Origin: Carposina sasakii
Lineage: Eukaryota > Arthropoda > Insecta > Lepidoptera > Carposinidae
DNA length: 64,000 nucleotides
Direction of reading: 5' to 3'
Assembly (NCBI GenBank): GCA_014607495.2
Contig: CP053157.1
Span: 8,184,001-8,248,000, forward strand
The translations under genes and the position numbers were made by a program. A model generated the notes under the pieces. It had not been told where the DNA came from. It made no database searches and was given only the letters and a program-made list of their open reading frames with translations. This document shows, piece by piece, positions 32,329 to 43,860 of the stretch. Each line of letters starts with the position of its first letter. Position 1 is the stretch's first letter.

Positions 32329-34340
32329 TGCGTTCGTGTAAGCCGACGAATCTTAGCCGGTTAAAAATTATCTAGCGAGGGATCGCTAAACGGAGTCATA
32401 GTGCTTATGTCAATGTCAGCTGTCAAATTCAATTGACAGTTTGAAACAATATCTTACAATCCCAACACTTGGAAATTTTTATTATTTTTGTTGCAATCTT
32501 CGTGATTTGGAAATAATTAGGCAGTTAAAATGGACCGGAAAACACGAGATATCAATTGTCGGTGTAATATTTCAGTTTGTGATGGAAAACCTTCAAAAAA
32601 TGTGGCACGCTGATATTAATTTAGATAGTGATGATGATGAAGAGGAAAAAATGCGACTTTCTTACAAGTCTTAACCTCCCTAAGGAAAAAAGCAACAAGG
32701 ATCGAGAACTACGTAGAAAATACTGTCTCCAATTATACCGAGAAAGAGTTCCAAAGCCATTTGTTATACTATTTGAAGTGGAAAATAGTCTGGGTCCTGA
32801 CCTTACTTTACAGTCCTATGAAAAATACTACGAAAGCAATTATTGTCAATTCTATGGTTGCTCGCGACTCCAGATCATTCAGGTTATTCATAAATATTAT
32901 GATGTTAATGCTCAATGTAAAATTGTCATACATACATCAAAATCATATGCACAAAATAAAGGCTTATTCTTTTCTAGATCTGTTGGGGAACGATTCAATT
33001 TATCGAAATTGCCCATGGAATTATAAAATGGCCATCAGTTACCTTAAGGAATGAAATAAAACAACAATTTAAAAGTTTTGCGGGGTTAGAAGCTGTCATT
33101 GGTGCAATTGATGGCACTTTTATGAAATAAAAGCACCTAATGTCTATACATGCCGAAAAATGCTTCTATGCCATGCTACTTCAAGCAATTGCGACTCCAG
33201 ATTTAAAATTTATCGATATATTTACTGGATACCCTGGTTCTGTTGGAGATCGGCGAGGTTCGAAAACAGTAAATTAATAATAATTCCACTGGTGCTGGCA
33301 TCCTCTATGATGTTTGCATTTGTGAACTTGATCTTAAAACCAAATGGGTACAAATATTAATACCTCAGAAATGCAATGTCTTCTAGAATATTTATATTAT
33401 ATGTGCATTTTTTTATGATTTCCACTGCCTGAATGTATTATAAATGCGACATGCAACATTAATAATGGTATAAATGCACATTATTCGTAACAAAGTGTGG
33501 TGAGCTGCAAGGGTTTAAAAGTGTTGTCTACAATTTTGAAGTGGTATGTCAGTACCAAGATAGGTGCCAACCAATATTAAATAACTATGGACATTGGTGC
33601 GATCAGTTTGGATAATTAACACTATAAAATGTAAATATTTATAAAATGGATACCATGCAAAACTTGGTGGTAAGCGGTCCAATGAAACAAATCAATATAC
33701 CTAGAAAAAGCAAAAACAGTTAAATTAAACAGTAGGTACATTCCTTCATATCATAGGAAACCGGGATTCTCAACAGATACACAGCAAGCAATGAATACAT
33801 TTTGTTATTATTACATAGTTTGCATTGCACCAACAATGTATCTGTTGACAAAACATAACATAAAACACCCAATTCCCTTTTCAGACGCACTATGCAACAT
33901 GAAAATAACAATGCAATAAACAATAAATAAGGCAGAAAGTGATTAGATGATAGTATTGAAATGAGTAATGTGAGTTTCTTAAAATGTGTTTAGTATTTAC
34001 TTACCATTGTTTTGGAGGCAAATACCTTCATCGTCGTAAATCATTCTGCCCCTTTCTCAACAACAATTTGCATCAAAATCATCCATGATCCAATACAATA
34101 AAATTATTCAAAGTTTTCTAAAATATTCAATCAAGGCGCGAATCGAGCAAAAAAACAACAGACAGCTGTCATTAGTGTCAATCTGACAGCAGGATAAGAT
34201 TTCGCACCTAAAAAGCACGCTAGAATTTATCCTAGCCAGGCGAAAATTTATACCAGCGGACGAACGTGAACGGGTCGGATAAATTTTGACAGATCGCCTC
34301 GCGGAGTGCTTGAAGGTGTTTAACATTTAGTCAGTTTAAA
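32326..34340 (+). mobile_element. decayed PIF/Harbinger transposon nested in the LINE
   Basis: LINE coding sequence stops near 32326 and resumes near 34350-34380. The inserted DNA carries a broken transposase at 32577-33360. Its ends are only roughly defined. 'gggtgcgttcgtgtaagccg' at the left and, inverted, 'gacccgttcacgttcgtccg' near 34265-34285 at the right look like imperfect terminal repeats, and both flanks contain 'gacagctgtc'. The stretch 33361-34260 holds no recognisable second transposon gene. Confidence 0.65.
32577..33360 (+). pseudogene. Harbinger (DDE_Tnp_4-type) transposase remnant
   Basis: An N-terminal part (32628-33026) encodes REL/RKYCLQLYRERVPKPF-like sequence. Across frame changes there follow AVIGAIDGTFMK (first catalytic aspartate region, near 33090-33126), then KCFYAMLLQAIATPDLKFID and IFTGYPGSVGD (near 33155-33250). 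These blocks match the order GxIDGTH, LQAICD, GWPGSVHD of PIF/Harbinger nucleases. Stops and shifts show it is dead. Confidence 0.65.
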
Positions 34341-34369
34341 TTTTAGGGCTAAGATTTCATAATACAAAA

Positions 34370-34873
34370 CACTCAGGTAGACAGCTGTTGCGGTAGTATT
34401 GCCATACCCTATACAGATGTAATACCAGTTTTGAAAAAGAAACAAGCTGACGATTGGCAAACCTACTGGGATCAAATTAAAATAACGGCACAGAAGGGTT
34501 TATGGTACGCCTCTATTGAAGGAACATCAGTAAATAGATCTCCCTGGTTTCCAGAGGAAAGTTCAGAAACAGAAACTTTTATACAATAATCAATCGTTTA
34601 AGACTAGGACATGGTAGATTTGCATCACACCTGTACAGAATGAATCTAAGCGACTCGCCGTTATGTAGATTTTGTTCTTTGGAAAACGAAACCCTCGAAC
34701 ACATCTTTGCTTGTTCGTCCTTTAGTATACACCGCCTATTACTAATGGATCGGCTCATAGAAATTTATAGTAAACCTGAATATGTCCCGCGCTCTCTTCA
34801 AGAATTGCTAAGTAATGAAAGCTGTTACCTACATCTATACAATTATATTGTGAACAGCATTGGAGACTTATAG
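34370..34873 (+). pseudogene. LINE ORF2 C-terminal zinc-finger region
   Basis: It resumes after the Harbinger insertion with IPYTDVIPVLKKKQADDWQ and, from 34640 in an open frame, SPLCRFCSLENETLEHIFAC. The CxxC...HxxxxC arrangement is common at the end of ORF2 proteins. It ends at TAG 34871-34873, followed by about 200 bp of 3' untranslated sequence and the A-rich tail. Confidence 0.75.
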
Positions 34874-35096
34874 TAATGGATTTGACCTCAATATGACTCG
34901 GATTGAACTTTTACTTGAATTGGACTTTTACCCGGATTGGACTTTTATGATTTACTTTTACAACTTTACAACAGACTAGGCTTAGGCCTTTATGAATTTA
35001 TATAATATAAGAAGTATATACACTGAAGAACAGGCTGTATGGTCTATGATCTTTGCCTGCCCGTAACGGGCGAAAGAAAAAACAACAACTAAGCCA

Positions 35097-35248
35097 ACTA
35101 TAAAACAATATTGTGCTCGACGCAATAATGGGTGCCATTAATAATAAAAATTGAATTGAATTGAACTAAAACAAACGTAAAATGCCGATCTAGCGACTAA
35201 TTTTAATTGAATATATTGCATGGTAACTCAATATTCTGTTCTATAAAA
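35097..35248 (+). promoter_or_regulatory. short upstream region of IFT140 with X-box-like site
   Basis: Only 152 bp separate the LINE's right-hand target duplication from the IFT140 start. 'tattgcatggtaac' at 35214-35227 has a perfect right half of the RFX X-box (CATGGTAAC) and a poor left half. RFX factors control ciliary genes through X-boxes close to the start codon. The match is suggestive only. Confidence 0.4.
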
Positions 35249-38200
35249 ATGACTTTATATATAGACACTAAATTAACTTTTGCCGATAGCAATATAGTGT
35301 CAACTATTGGTTCTTGGCACCCATCACTACCCCTTCTTGCTGTTGGATCGTACCATCAAGAAAAAGGTGGATTTGTCACAATATTTTCAGAAAATGTAAG
35401 TAGCAACATAACCATTTAGGTAGGTACATAAGTACATTTTCCTGCTGCACGAATCTGTTTCAATTGCTGACCATACCTGTTTCACCACATTGTATTTACA
35501 GGGAAATTCACTAGAAGGATGTGAGTGGCCAATATTGTTAGCCAATCAAGTTACAGCACTTGCATGGCATCCTAGTAGAAAGCTCTTAGTTGTTGGATGG
35601 GATGGTGGTGAGCTGTACATCTGGCTAGAGTACTCGTGGGCTCGTCTGGAAGCTCCACACAATGCAGCATTGACAACTGTTGTGTTCAGTCCTGGAGGAG
35701 GGAGACTACTTGCGGCAGATGCTGCAGGATCTCTTTCAGGATGGCAGTCAGGCTCTGGAGCACCCTTGACATCATTTCACCACCAACTTGGAGATGTTAT
35801 TACTCTTGTCACTTTTTGTTCCCCACAACCGACCTCAGAATCTTCTATCAGAGGCTTAGCTCGTGCTGCAGTTGCAGGAGATGAGAATGCTTTAGATGCC
35901 TTAGCTGCCTGGAGACCAAGAACCACTGCAAGAATTAGAGAAGGTACACAGCCAGACAACCATGCTTGTTATGCAGCACAAGATAATGGTGTCATTTTAT
36001 ATATTGATCATGCTGGTGCATGCTCTGATGTACTTAATGCTCCAGGAAATATTTTATTTATGGGCATAATCTGCAATGTTTACCTCCTTGTTGCTTGGGA
36101 GTCAGGTGGGGCTCTCAGCCTGACAAGATTCTTGACCTCAAGTGACGGATCTTTAACAACTGACACACATGTGAGGATGGCAGCAAAAAATGGGCAATGC
36201 ATAGTACTTGCTGGCAATTGGTGTGTTGCTGTCATTACTGGGGACAATTTAATAAGAGTCTGGGATAGTGAAACTAGTGAGAATGATGTCCTGCCATCAG
36301 AAAAAGAAGAAACATTACCAGGAGATGTGTTTACCAGTATTAGCTATTGTAATTTAAGTGATACCTTGTGTTGCGGCACTTCACAAGGGAATCTCTATCT
36401 GTGGAGAAAAGATCACCATAATGCATGGAAACTCATAAGTAGTACTTCTGTCAAAGGTACAGTAAAAGAAGTCAGCTGGGGTTCAGAAGGCCTTATGAAT
36501 CCATTATTACATGTGAACTGTATTACTAGTGCCTTTATTCTGAGGGAACAACCAGTTTGTTGGGGATACTCACCTAATGTTTGGATGGTTCAAAAGTCTG
36601 CTAATGAGTTGGGAGTCAGTACTAAAAGTGACCTGACATCAAGTATTGACACCACAATAACAATAAAGGCATTTGCATTCAGAGAACCATACATTACTTT
36701 GGGAGATGGAAAAGAAGTTCAGGTTGGTATTATAGACATTTCATTTTCTATGTTTTATAACTATTCAATGTTATTTATATGTATTCTATTAATTTTACAG
36801 ATTTGGATGAATAGCAAGGACAATGAAGTGAAATTTTCACTCATAAGAACATTTTCATGGAAAACAGATGTGCTTATTATTTACAATGATGTATTAGTTG
36901 GCCTTGGACTGCCACATATTGAATGCTACAATATTACAGGTAATAGCTTAGGTATACTGCCTGGAACTGAAGGAGAGGGTGAACCAATTGGTATCACAAA
37001 TACAGGCAAATTCATCTGTATTGCCACCATGGATGGAACATTAAAAGTAGCTGAAATAACCAAGAAAGGTCTTAGAATGCCTTACCCATCCAAAAATTGC
37101 TATCAAATGATAGAAGATTTTGGAGAAGTTATGAGAGCTTCTGTAAATGCTACTGGTCGTTATATTTGCCTTAGCATTGCAAATGCTGGGCTAGCTCCAG
37201 ATCCCCGACTATACTTGTGGGATATTGCTAATGATGTTATAACAAACACTCTTGTCTCAGAAAATAAATTACCACCATATCATAGTGTTCCAATTGGAAT
37301 TCTTTGGGACAGTAATGATCCCAGGATTGTCGCCGTCCATATGCGTTCAGCGGAATTAGATAAAATACACCTTTACCTTTGTCATGAAGGAAAGCTTTAT
37401 GAATACCAAAATTGGTGCTCATCATCAGAAAACTATTTTATGTCCGATTTTTTGGCTTGCTCCCTGTATACTCCCTACGTAATTATATTATCACAGCAAA
37501 ATATTAAAAAGGTTATGATGCGCGAATTCGAAGGAATAACCAACCATGACGCTACTAGTTTAAAACAATTTCTCGATTTCTTATTTTACATGACTACCGG
37601 TAACTTGGAAAAAGCAGTAGTTGTTGGAACGAATATCACTGGTGGGCGAGCAAGTGTCATTTGGGACAGTTTAGCAAAAGTATGCGTTACCAGAAAACGA
37701 CCTGACGTAGGTGCTGTGTGTTTAAGCAAGATGGGTAAGTTAAAAGGCGCCTTAATGATGCGCAAGATAATGACCGACGATGACATGGATGATAAGTCAC
37801 GCGTTGGTGTACTAGCAGTTAACCTTGGCATGTTAGAAGAGGCAGAAAACTTATTCCGCGAAGCTGAAAGGCCAGATTTGATAACTAGACTTATATCAGC
37901 CAAAGAAGGTGGATTAAATGAAATTATAAACGGTAATAATGATGGCGAAAACATCTTGCTTATTAAGAGCGCACAGCACAAACTTGCTAAAGTGCTTTGG
38001 GCTAATGGTGAAACAGGACCTGCTTGGCAATTATTTGAGAAAGCAGGAACTTTAGTTCCTTACGTACCAAGAATGCTTATTGCGCAAGGCCAGGCTCCTG
38101 TGCTGGCCCAATATGTTGCTAATTCGAACGATCCAAATTTGATAACTTGGTGGGGCCACTATTTAGAAAGTATGGGCGATCTGGAAGGAGCCTTAGATGC

Positions 38201-41200
38201 GTATGTCCGAGCGCAAGATTTCGGTGAACAGACGAGACTATTATGCCATATGGATAGAATAGAGGAAGCCGAAAAGCTCTGCCAGAATAATAAGTCTGCC
38301 ATGTATCAAATGGCGCGTTACTTGGAGATGCAGCCAGATAAAACAGAGAGCACAGTTAAGGTACTAACTAATCTACGTATTCATGTATTTCCACTTCGCA
38401 AGAGACAAAGATTTTGAAGTAATACCAATGGTTTTTCTAGATGTATATGAAGTGCGGTGTAATTTCGTCGGCAATTCGCGTGGCAGCAGAATCTAGTGCA
38501 TGGAACTTGGTCTGGAGAGCTGGATCTTCGTCACCGAGGCATGCTCTACACGCCGCGTCTATCCTGGAAAATGCTGAACAAACAGAGCAGGCAATAGCTT
38601 TGTACCAGAAAGCTGGTTAGTACCCTTCCGGAAGGTTGATGATAAGTGAAACATATGAATTTATTCTGTGGGTAGTATTGATTCACATGAAACACATGTT
38701 TACAATAGAACAGGATTAGGTACAAAGTCCTTGCTGTACTTGGGCCTACTTTGATCATAAACTTAACTATAATTATGGTCTAAAATAAATGTAGATGTGT
38801 TGCTTCTTGTGGGATATCAATTTTTTATCTTATCTTAATTTAATAAATCCAGCGTCCTATGAAACCTGTATGTAGATTGACGCTAGTATAAACATTTCGC
38901 TTACGATATGTTTACATAATTTACGTATTACAAATTTTGTTAAGCTAGTCCGTGAGCCGGCTGACATACATATGTTAGATTGCAGACTTCTTTAATCTAT
39001 AATTATTTTCAGGTAAACCTCACATGGCTCTCAAGTTGGCTCTATCATCTGGAGATACGAGCGCGATGTTGGCGGCAGTAGAAACAATAGGAGACCGCGT
39101 GGATCCCGAGTTGGCCCAAACGTTGGCGGCTCATTTGCGGAAAGCGGACCATCATTCGCACGCTGCTGCCTTATTGGCAACTGCTGGACAGGTGTGTACA
39201 CCTAATACAAATAAAAGTATTCTCCCAGGCTCTAGCAATAAGTCACTGAGAATTGACATCTGTCCCCGCTATGCTAAACATAGGTAGCTGTAGGTAGGGT
39301 CTCCTTTATGATCCTGCAGTTTTGGCTACCCCATTTCAGTAACACAGCTGTGTATATAATATGGGTATGTATGTATTCTCCAGTCCTTATCTCCAATCCA
39401 AAGTCTGAAGTTCAATAAAGAAAGATTTTCTTATATTAAACCTTCAGAAGACGCTTTAGTTAGAAGATTAGGTAAAATTTATTTTATTATTATGCCGTAA
39501 TATAAAGCCAGTAATATAGATTTGAGTTAGCCGCGTGGTGCCGGCAGAGTAGAGTTTGGACCACCCCTTTTTTTCCCCGTGGGTATCGTACGAGGCGATT
39601 AAGGGTTTCCGGGAGGTGGGCAGCAGCGCCTCCCGTACTGACAACATAGTCCGAAGATCACACTGCGGTCACCAACCCGCCTGCCCAGCGTGGTGACTAT
39701 GGGCAAAACCCCCCTGTGGCAGTAGCCTTGTGGCGTGCCCTGGGGGGCCAACGTCAAGCAGTGGACTGCAAATAGGCTGAAGAAGAAGAAGATTTGAGTA
39801 ATGCTGTCGATAATACTTATAAAGATACACACGACTGTGGGATAGCCAGAAATGCAGCAAATGCCAACCCTACAGCCGCATATAGCATAAAACAGTTGCG
39901 TATAGTCAAACAGCCACGATTACCATAGCATAGCGTAAAACAATTTCATACAATCAAACAGTACGAAGAAGCGCTAAACATAGTGGAGCAAGCTCAAACG
40001 CCTCTCTCCGAGGAGCTGAGCGAGCGCCTCGCAGCCCCGGCCGGCACGGAGGGCCGCGCGGCGTTGTTACGGAGGCTGGCCGACGTGCTGGGCGCGAGGG
40101 GACTTTACCACCACGCCGCCAAGCGACTGGCGCATGCCGGCGACAAGGTATAATCGCGACATAGAGTATATAGTATGTGCGTTCTAGAGTGCGTTTCATA
40201 ATACATACCTACTAATTTATACATATAATAAAAATGTAACGGATCGCAGTCTGTACATGGAAGATATATGAGAAAAAATATTATAGGAGACCTTTATCAA
40301 CGCAATAGTACCCAAAACTATGATTTTTGGATTTTTTGTCTGTTTGTCTGTGCGTTTGTGCACGCTAATCTCAGAAAGCGGACGGAGTCGCGGGCGTTCA
40401 CTAGTACATAATATAAAGCTAAAGAGTTTGTTTGTTTGAACGCCCTAATCTCAGAAACTAAGGAACTACTGGTCCGATTTGAAAAATTCTTTCAGTGTTA
40501 GATAGCCCATTTATCAAGGAAGGCTATATAGCAACACGCCCCGGCGGCCGCTATAATACATAATAATAGCTGTGAATTAGTACAATTTAATGGGCGCCGC
40601 CCGCGAGTTAATTCGCCGCCAGAAGCGGTGGCATAAAAAGAAGTGTTTTTAAAGTATGCTTAGCCAGAAGGAATGGTAATAGGAAATTTTATCCATACCG
40701 CCATTGCCTTTAGTAGAATGACTTCTGGATGCTAAAACCGACACTGCGGCATGCTTGTTATTATTTAAACAGTACGGCTTTATATTTTTAAGGTATTAAA
40801 AATTATCACGCGTGATTATCTAAACAAACTTTGACAGCTGCGTTTAAAAATACTTCTAATAGGCAGGAGCGATGCGATGGCTGATGCGTTCAGGCGATGC
40901 AGACCGCATAGCAACATTCGCGGCGGCGACACGAGACCGCAGCGCTCAGTTAATGGCGGCCGACTACTTACGGCGACATGCGGACTGGCGAACCCGACCT
41001 GACCTCACCAGGCATATACTACACTTCTACACCAGGGCTAAGGCGTTCAGCAAGCTTGCTGCGTTCTACGCTGAGTGCGCTAAAGTGGAAGTTGATGAGT
41101 ATGATGTGAGTAGCTTAGATAGAGAATAACCTCATTTATTTCAAGAAAAAAACCTGGTGCATAAAAATTTTGACCCAGTACCTGCGCTGAGATCTACTCG

Positions 41201-43471
41201 TAGCTCACATCCGAGAAGCCATAAAGGTTTGAGTGCTCTGATAGGTTTCCGGGAGGTGGGCAGCAGCGCCTCCCGTGCTGACAACATGGTCCGAAAACCA
41301 GACTGATCACCAACCCGCCTGCCCACCATGGTGACTATGGGCAAAAACCCCCCTATGGCAGTAGCCTCGTGGCGTGCCCTGGGAGAGGCCTACGTCTAGC
41401 AGTGGACTGCAATAGGCTGAAGACGCGAAGTCTAATAGGTAGGTAGGTACTTAAATTTTACATTTTATGCGCGACTGTATTTTTATTTTCAGAACTACGA
41501 CAAAGCACTTGAAGCACTCAAAGAAGCAACACGATGTCTTGCTAAGTCATCCGATCCAGAATCTGGTAGGTATTTATAGTTTAACGTATCTCTCTCTAGC
41601 AGTGCAGTTTGGCAGATGGTTAAAATGATAAGACAAATTGTATTTTATTGGAAATAAATAAAATAAAGTACCTAAATAGGATGAAATTGTGCTAAATATG
41701 AACGAATTGCTCTGTGTTCACAGGAGCCCAGACGTCAGCGCTTCAAGAACAAAGTGCTCTTGTCAAGCGATATTTAGATGTGAAGAAAATGCTTGAAGCT
41801 GGCGATATTAACCCTGGTAAGTAGAATAAGCAATAGAGTGTTAACCTGATTTTTAAATTAGATCACCTCTGGCCAAAACGTTTCCTTTTCAAAATGATCT
41901 CAAACGGGTTTACCAGGCCAAGAAAACGGTGGAGGATACTGAAGGAGATGCGATATTCAATGTTGCACTGCGACAGCCAATGTGGCCCACAAAGCGCAGT
42001 ATGAACCAATCCTGGGTGAAATTTAGTTACCCTGCTGCCCATCATAGAATAAACATTGTAATTTTATCTCCTACGTGGTTACTTTGTCTTGTTCACAAAC
42101 CGTAGGTCGACTACGTAACTTGTAGAAGCAGAGCGATAGCAAAATGGAGAATGTGTAAGAGCGCGGGACGAGGTGCGGGGTGCGGGAGGACGCCTCCCAC
42201 CCGTACTCACACACTCAATTTTCGCTGTCGCATTGCTTTGCTACTGCAAATTAGGTAATACTCGTAGTCCCATTGGTCCTTATGCAATATCTACAGGTGT
42301 GACAAGTGCCCAGCAGTTAATACGAGTGGTCAGCGGCCGGTCGGGACTCATATCTGAGGAGAGGCTCCTCAAAATGATACTACACTTAGCGCCCAGCCAT
42401 CCTGAAGCTAGCCGTAAGTTTACATGGTGTTTTACTGTACATTGATTTGTCTATGGAATTCATTAAACCATTCCAACTAGTATTATAAGTTGGTTTCATC
42501 TTCACACTTTCTTCTTCTTTTTTTCTCAAACAATCTTCTTAAAATTTTGTATACATAAATAGTTGAGTGACTTGGATGTACGGACCAAGTTAGGTTAGTT
42601 ACGTATTGAATGTCATGTCTATAACCCGCGCAGATAAAAAATTGATCTGAAAATGTCGCGGTGACCAAAGGTATGGTTGGCGTAACTTGGGGATGCTAGA
42701 ACAATTCACTTCCATGGCTCGCTATCATTTCAATATTCTAATACTGTATAATATTCTTTCATGCAAAGTTTTTTCAAAACCATTACTAAATGTCACATTA
42801 TATAAAAAGAACTGTAACAAGCACATGTTAGCAAAAAAATATGCTGGAAATTTACTTCGAAAGAGTAACCTTAAAGTAATTACTGATTGAAAATCTGCAA
42901 TAAACATGAGAAAATGGGCTTTCAGACGTTCAACAGCAATGAGATTAGTCAAAGCGAAACCAGACATTTTTTTTACAGCGCGTACTTCACTGTGTGACCA
43001 TAGGCGCGCGATAGATATGAGCGAGATAGCATGCGAGTGGACGCCATTTATAGATCAATTCTTAATCTGCGCGGGTTATACATTTCTTTACATTAGGTAC
43101 TGCTGCACCGTTTTATGTACTGCTTGACAGAAAATGGTATAGCGACTATTATATAGGTACAATGGTGTGAGTGAGATAACTAGGGGACTTTGTTTAAGAA
43201 TAATCCGATCTAGGTACTTAGTCGATCGTCCACCCACCGCCAACTAAACTAAGTTAGTTTAGCCATCTAGTACTAATTATAGCTTAGATTGATTAGTTGA
43301 TGTGGGGCGATCGCCTTTATTCTTTTTATAAATGTTTTATTATTTGTGGTCTTTCTAATGTGTCATTTTATTTTAATAGGGTTTGAGCAGCAATTGAAGG
43401 CTTTACAAAAACAGCCGCTGGAAGACAGCCGATCTACAGATTCACCTGGAAGTATAGAAGAAGTGATTTAG
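35249..43471 (+). CDS. IFT140: intraflagellar transport protein 140 (IFT-A complex)
   Basis: Eleven exons give 1361 residues: 35249-35395, 35502-36722, 36801-38360, 38441-38615, 39013-39191, 39962-40147, 40863-41105, 41493-41565, 41724-41816, 42297-42413 and 43380-43471. All are GT-AG and the frame closes. The N-terminal half is WD-repeat propellers (SWHPSLPLLAVG, LAWHPSRKLLVVGWDGGELYIW, CGTSQGNLYLWRK). The C-terminal half is TPR-like helices (LEEAENLFREAERPDL, GPAWQLFEKAG, WWGHYLESMGDLEGALDAY), ending with DEYDNYDKALEALKEATRCLAK. This matches human IFT140 along its length (1462 aa). The protein is part of the IFT-A core, which drives retrograde transport and membrane-protein entry in cilia. 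In insects ciliated cells are mainly sensory neurons. The 35249 ATG gives MTLYIDTK, like MALYYDHQ in human. Introns 5, 6, 7, 9 and 10 contain repeats. Confidence 0.95.
39545..39785 (-). repeat. 'cactgctggac' retroposon fragment in IFT140 intron 5
   Basis: Reverse-complement copy of most of 14773-15028 ('ccggcagagtagagtttgga' to 'gtggactgcaaataggctga'). Overlapping minus-strand open frames come from this repeat. Confidence 0.7.
40222..40570 (+). repeat. two retroposon-tail fragments in IFT140 intron 6
   Basis: The first (40222-40412) runs 'ataaaaatgtaacggatcgc', 'gtacccaaaactatgatttt', 'gtgcacgctaatctcagaaa' and 'gagtcgcgggcgttcactag', and resembles 46352-46665 inverted. The second (40413-40570) repeats 'ctaatctcagaaactaagga' and ends 'ccccggcggccgctat'. 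Confidence 0.55.
41246..41420 (-). repeat. 'cactgctggac' retroposon fragment in IFT140 intron 7
   Basis: Reverse-complement fragment ('gtttccgggaggtgggcagc' to 'gtggactgcaataggctgaa'), 5'-truncated relative to 14773-15028. Confidence 0.7.
42111..42257. mobile_element. MITE in IFT140 intron 9
   Basis: The ends 'ctacgtaacttgtagaagca' and, inverted, 'ttacctaatttgcagtagca' both lead into 'agcg/gcaatgcgacagcgaaaa'-like sequence. It belongs with 13276-13453 and 14657-14772. The middle is GC-rich ('gcgggacgaggtgcggggtg'). Confidence 0.6.
42620..43080. mobile_element. ~460-bp MITE in IFT140 intron 10
   Basis: Terminal repeats: left 'tataacccgcgcagataaaa' then 'aattgatct'; right, inverted, 'tataacccgcgcagattaag' then 'aattgatct'. 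The short open frames inside (42687-43127) have no recognised domain. Confidence 0.75.
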
Positions 43472-43622
43472 ATATGAAGGTGCTAATATCCGATAATTCA
43501 AAACATCTAAACTAATTGAAATGGAAAGTAAACTAGGTTAGACACATTGAGGAATATATAGATATGTATGTAATGTAATTATCATAATAAATGATACTAT
43601 TATTATGTATGTAAGGGTTCAA

Positions 43623-43716
43623 AGAGCTATACTATACGCCAACGCTCCTGGCACGCGTTGTCATATGACGTTCTATGACGGCGTGTGCCAGGAGAGTTGG
43701 CGTATAGTATAGCTCT
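43623..43716. repeat. 94-nt hairpin with 43-bp stem, 3' of IFT140
   Basis: Arms 43623-43665 and 43674-43716 pair in 39 of 43 positions. Three further positions are G-T wobbles and one is a G-A mismatch, with an 8-base loop. It starts 151 bp after the IFT140 stop. It could be a tiny foldback element or a small-RNA precursor. Confidence 0.8.
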
Positions 43717-43759
43717 AGTACGTGTATGATTGAATTAATAAGCAATCACGTACCTACTA

Positions 43760-43857
43760 TCGTTGAGCTCACATTATTACATCACGTCATCACGCTATAG
43801 TATAATTGGTTGATTGTTTTACGTTAACAAGTTCAATTTGCAAACTCGTTCCCATCA
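43760..43857. repeat. degenerate relative of the 24486 MITE
   Basis: It shares 'acatcac', 'attggttgattgttttacgt' and 'gttcaatttgcaaactcg' with 24540-24655, but the terminal repeats are lost. Confidence 0.5.
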
Positions 43858-43860
43858 TAC

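Larger units (their letters stand above)
27832..35083 (+). mobile_element. full-length I-like LINE, interrupted by a DNA transposon
   Basis: The 13-bp repeat 'aacaactaagcca' at 27819-27831 and 35084-35096 marks the two ends. The order is a short leader, ORF1 (27852-29090), ORF2 (29087-31600), decayed RNase H coding sequence (about 31860-32330), an inserted Harbinger element, C-terminal zinc-finger coding sequence (34370-34873), a 3' untranslated region and an A-rich tail 'gaaagaaaaaacaa'. Without the insertion it would be about 5.2 kb. The order endonuclease, reverse transcriptase, RNase H points to the I group; the exact clade is inferred. ORF2 is broken after 31600, so this copy is probably inactive. 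Confidence 0.85.

Noticed and set aside
32441..33054. Independent host gene inside the LINE
   Set aside because: The frames encode blocks of a Harbinger transposase with stops and shifts, within a DNA element inserted in the LINE.
40222..40570. Extra IFT140 exon in intron 6
   Set aside because: The sequence matches retroposon tails found elsewhere in the window, and exons 6 and 7 already join in phase with the expected spacing.
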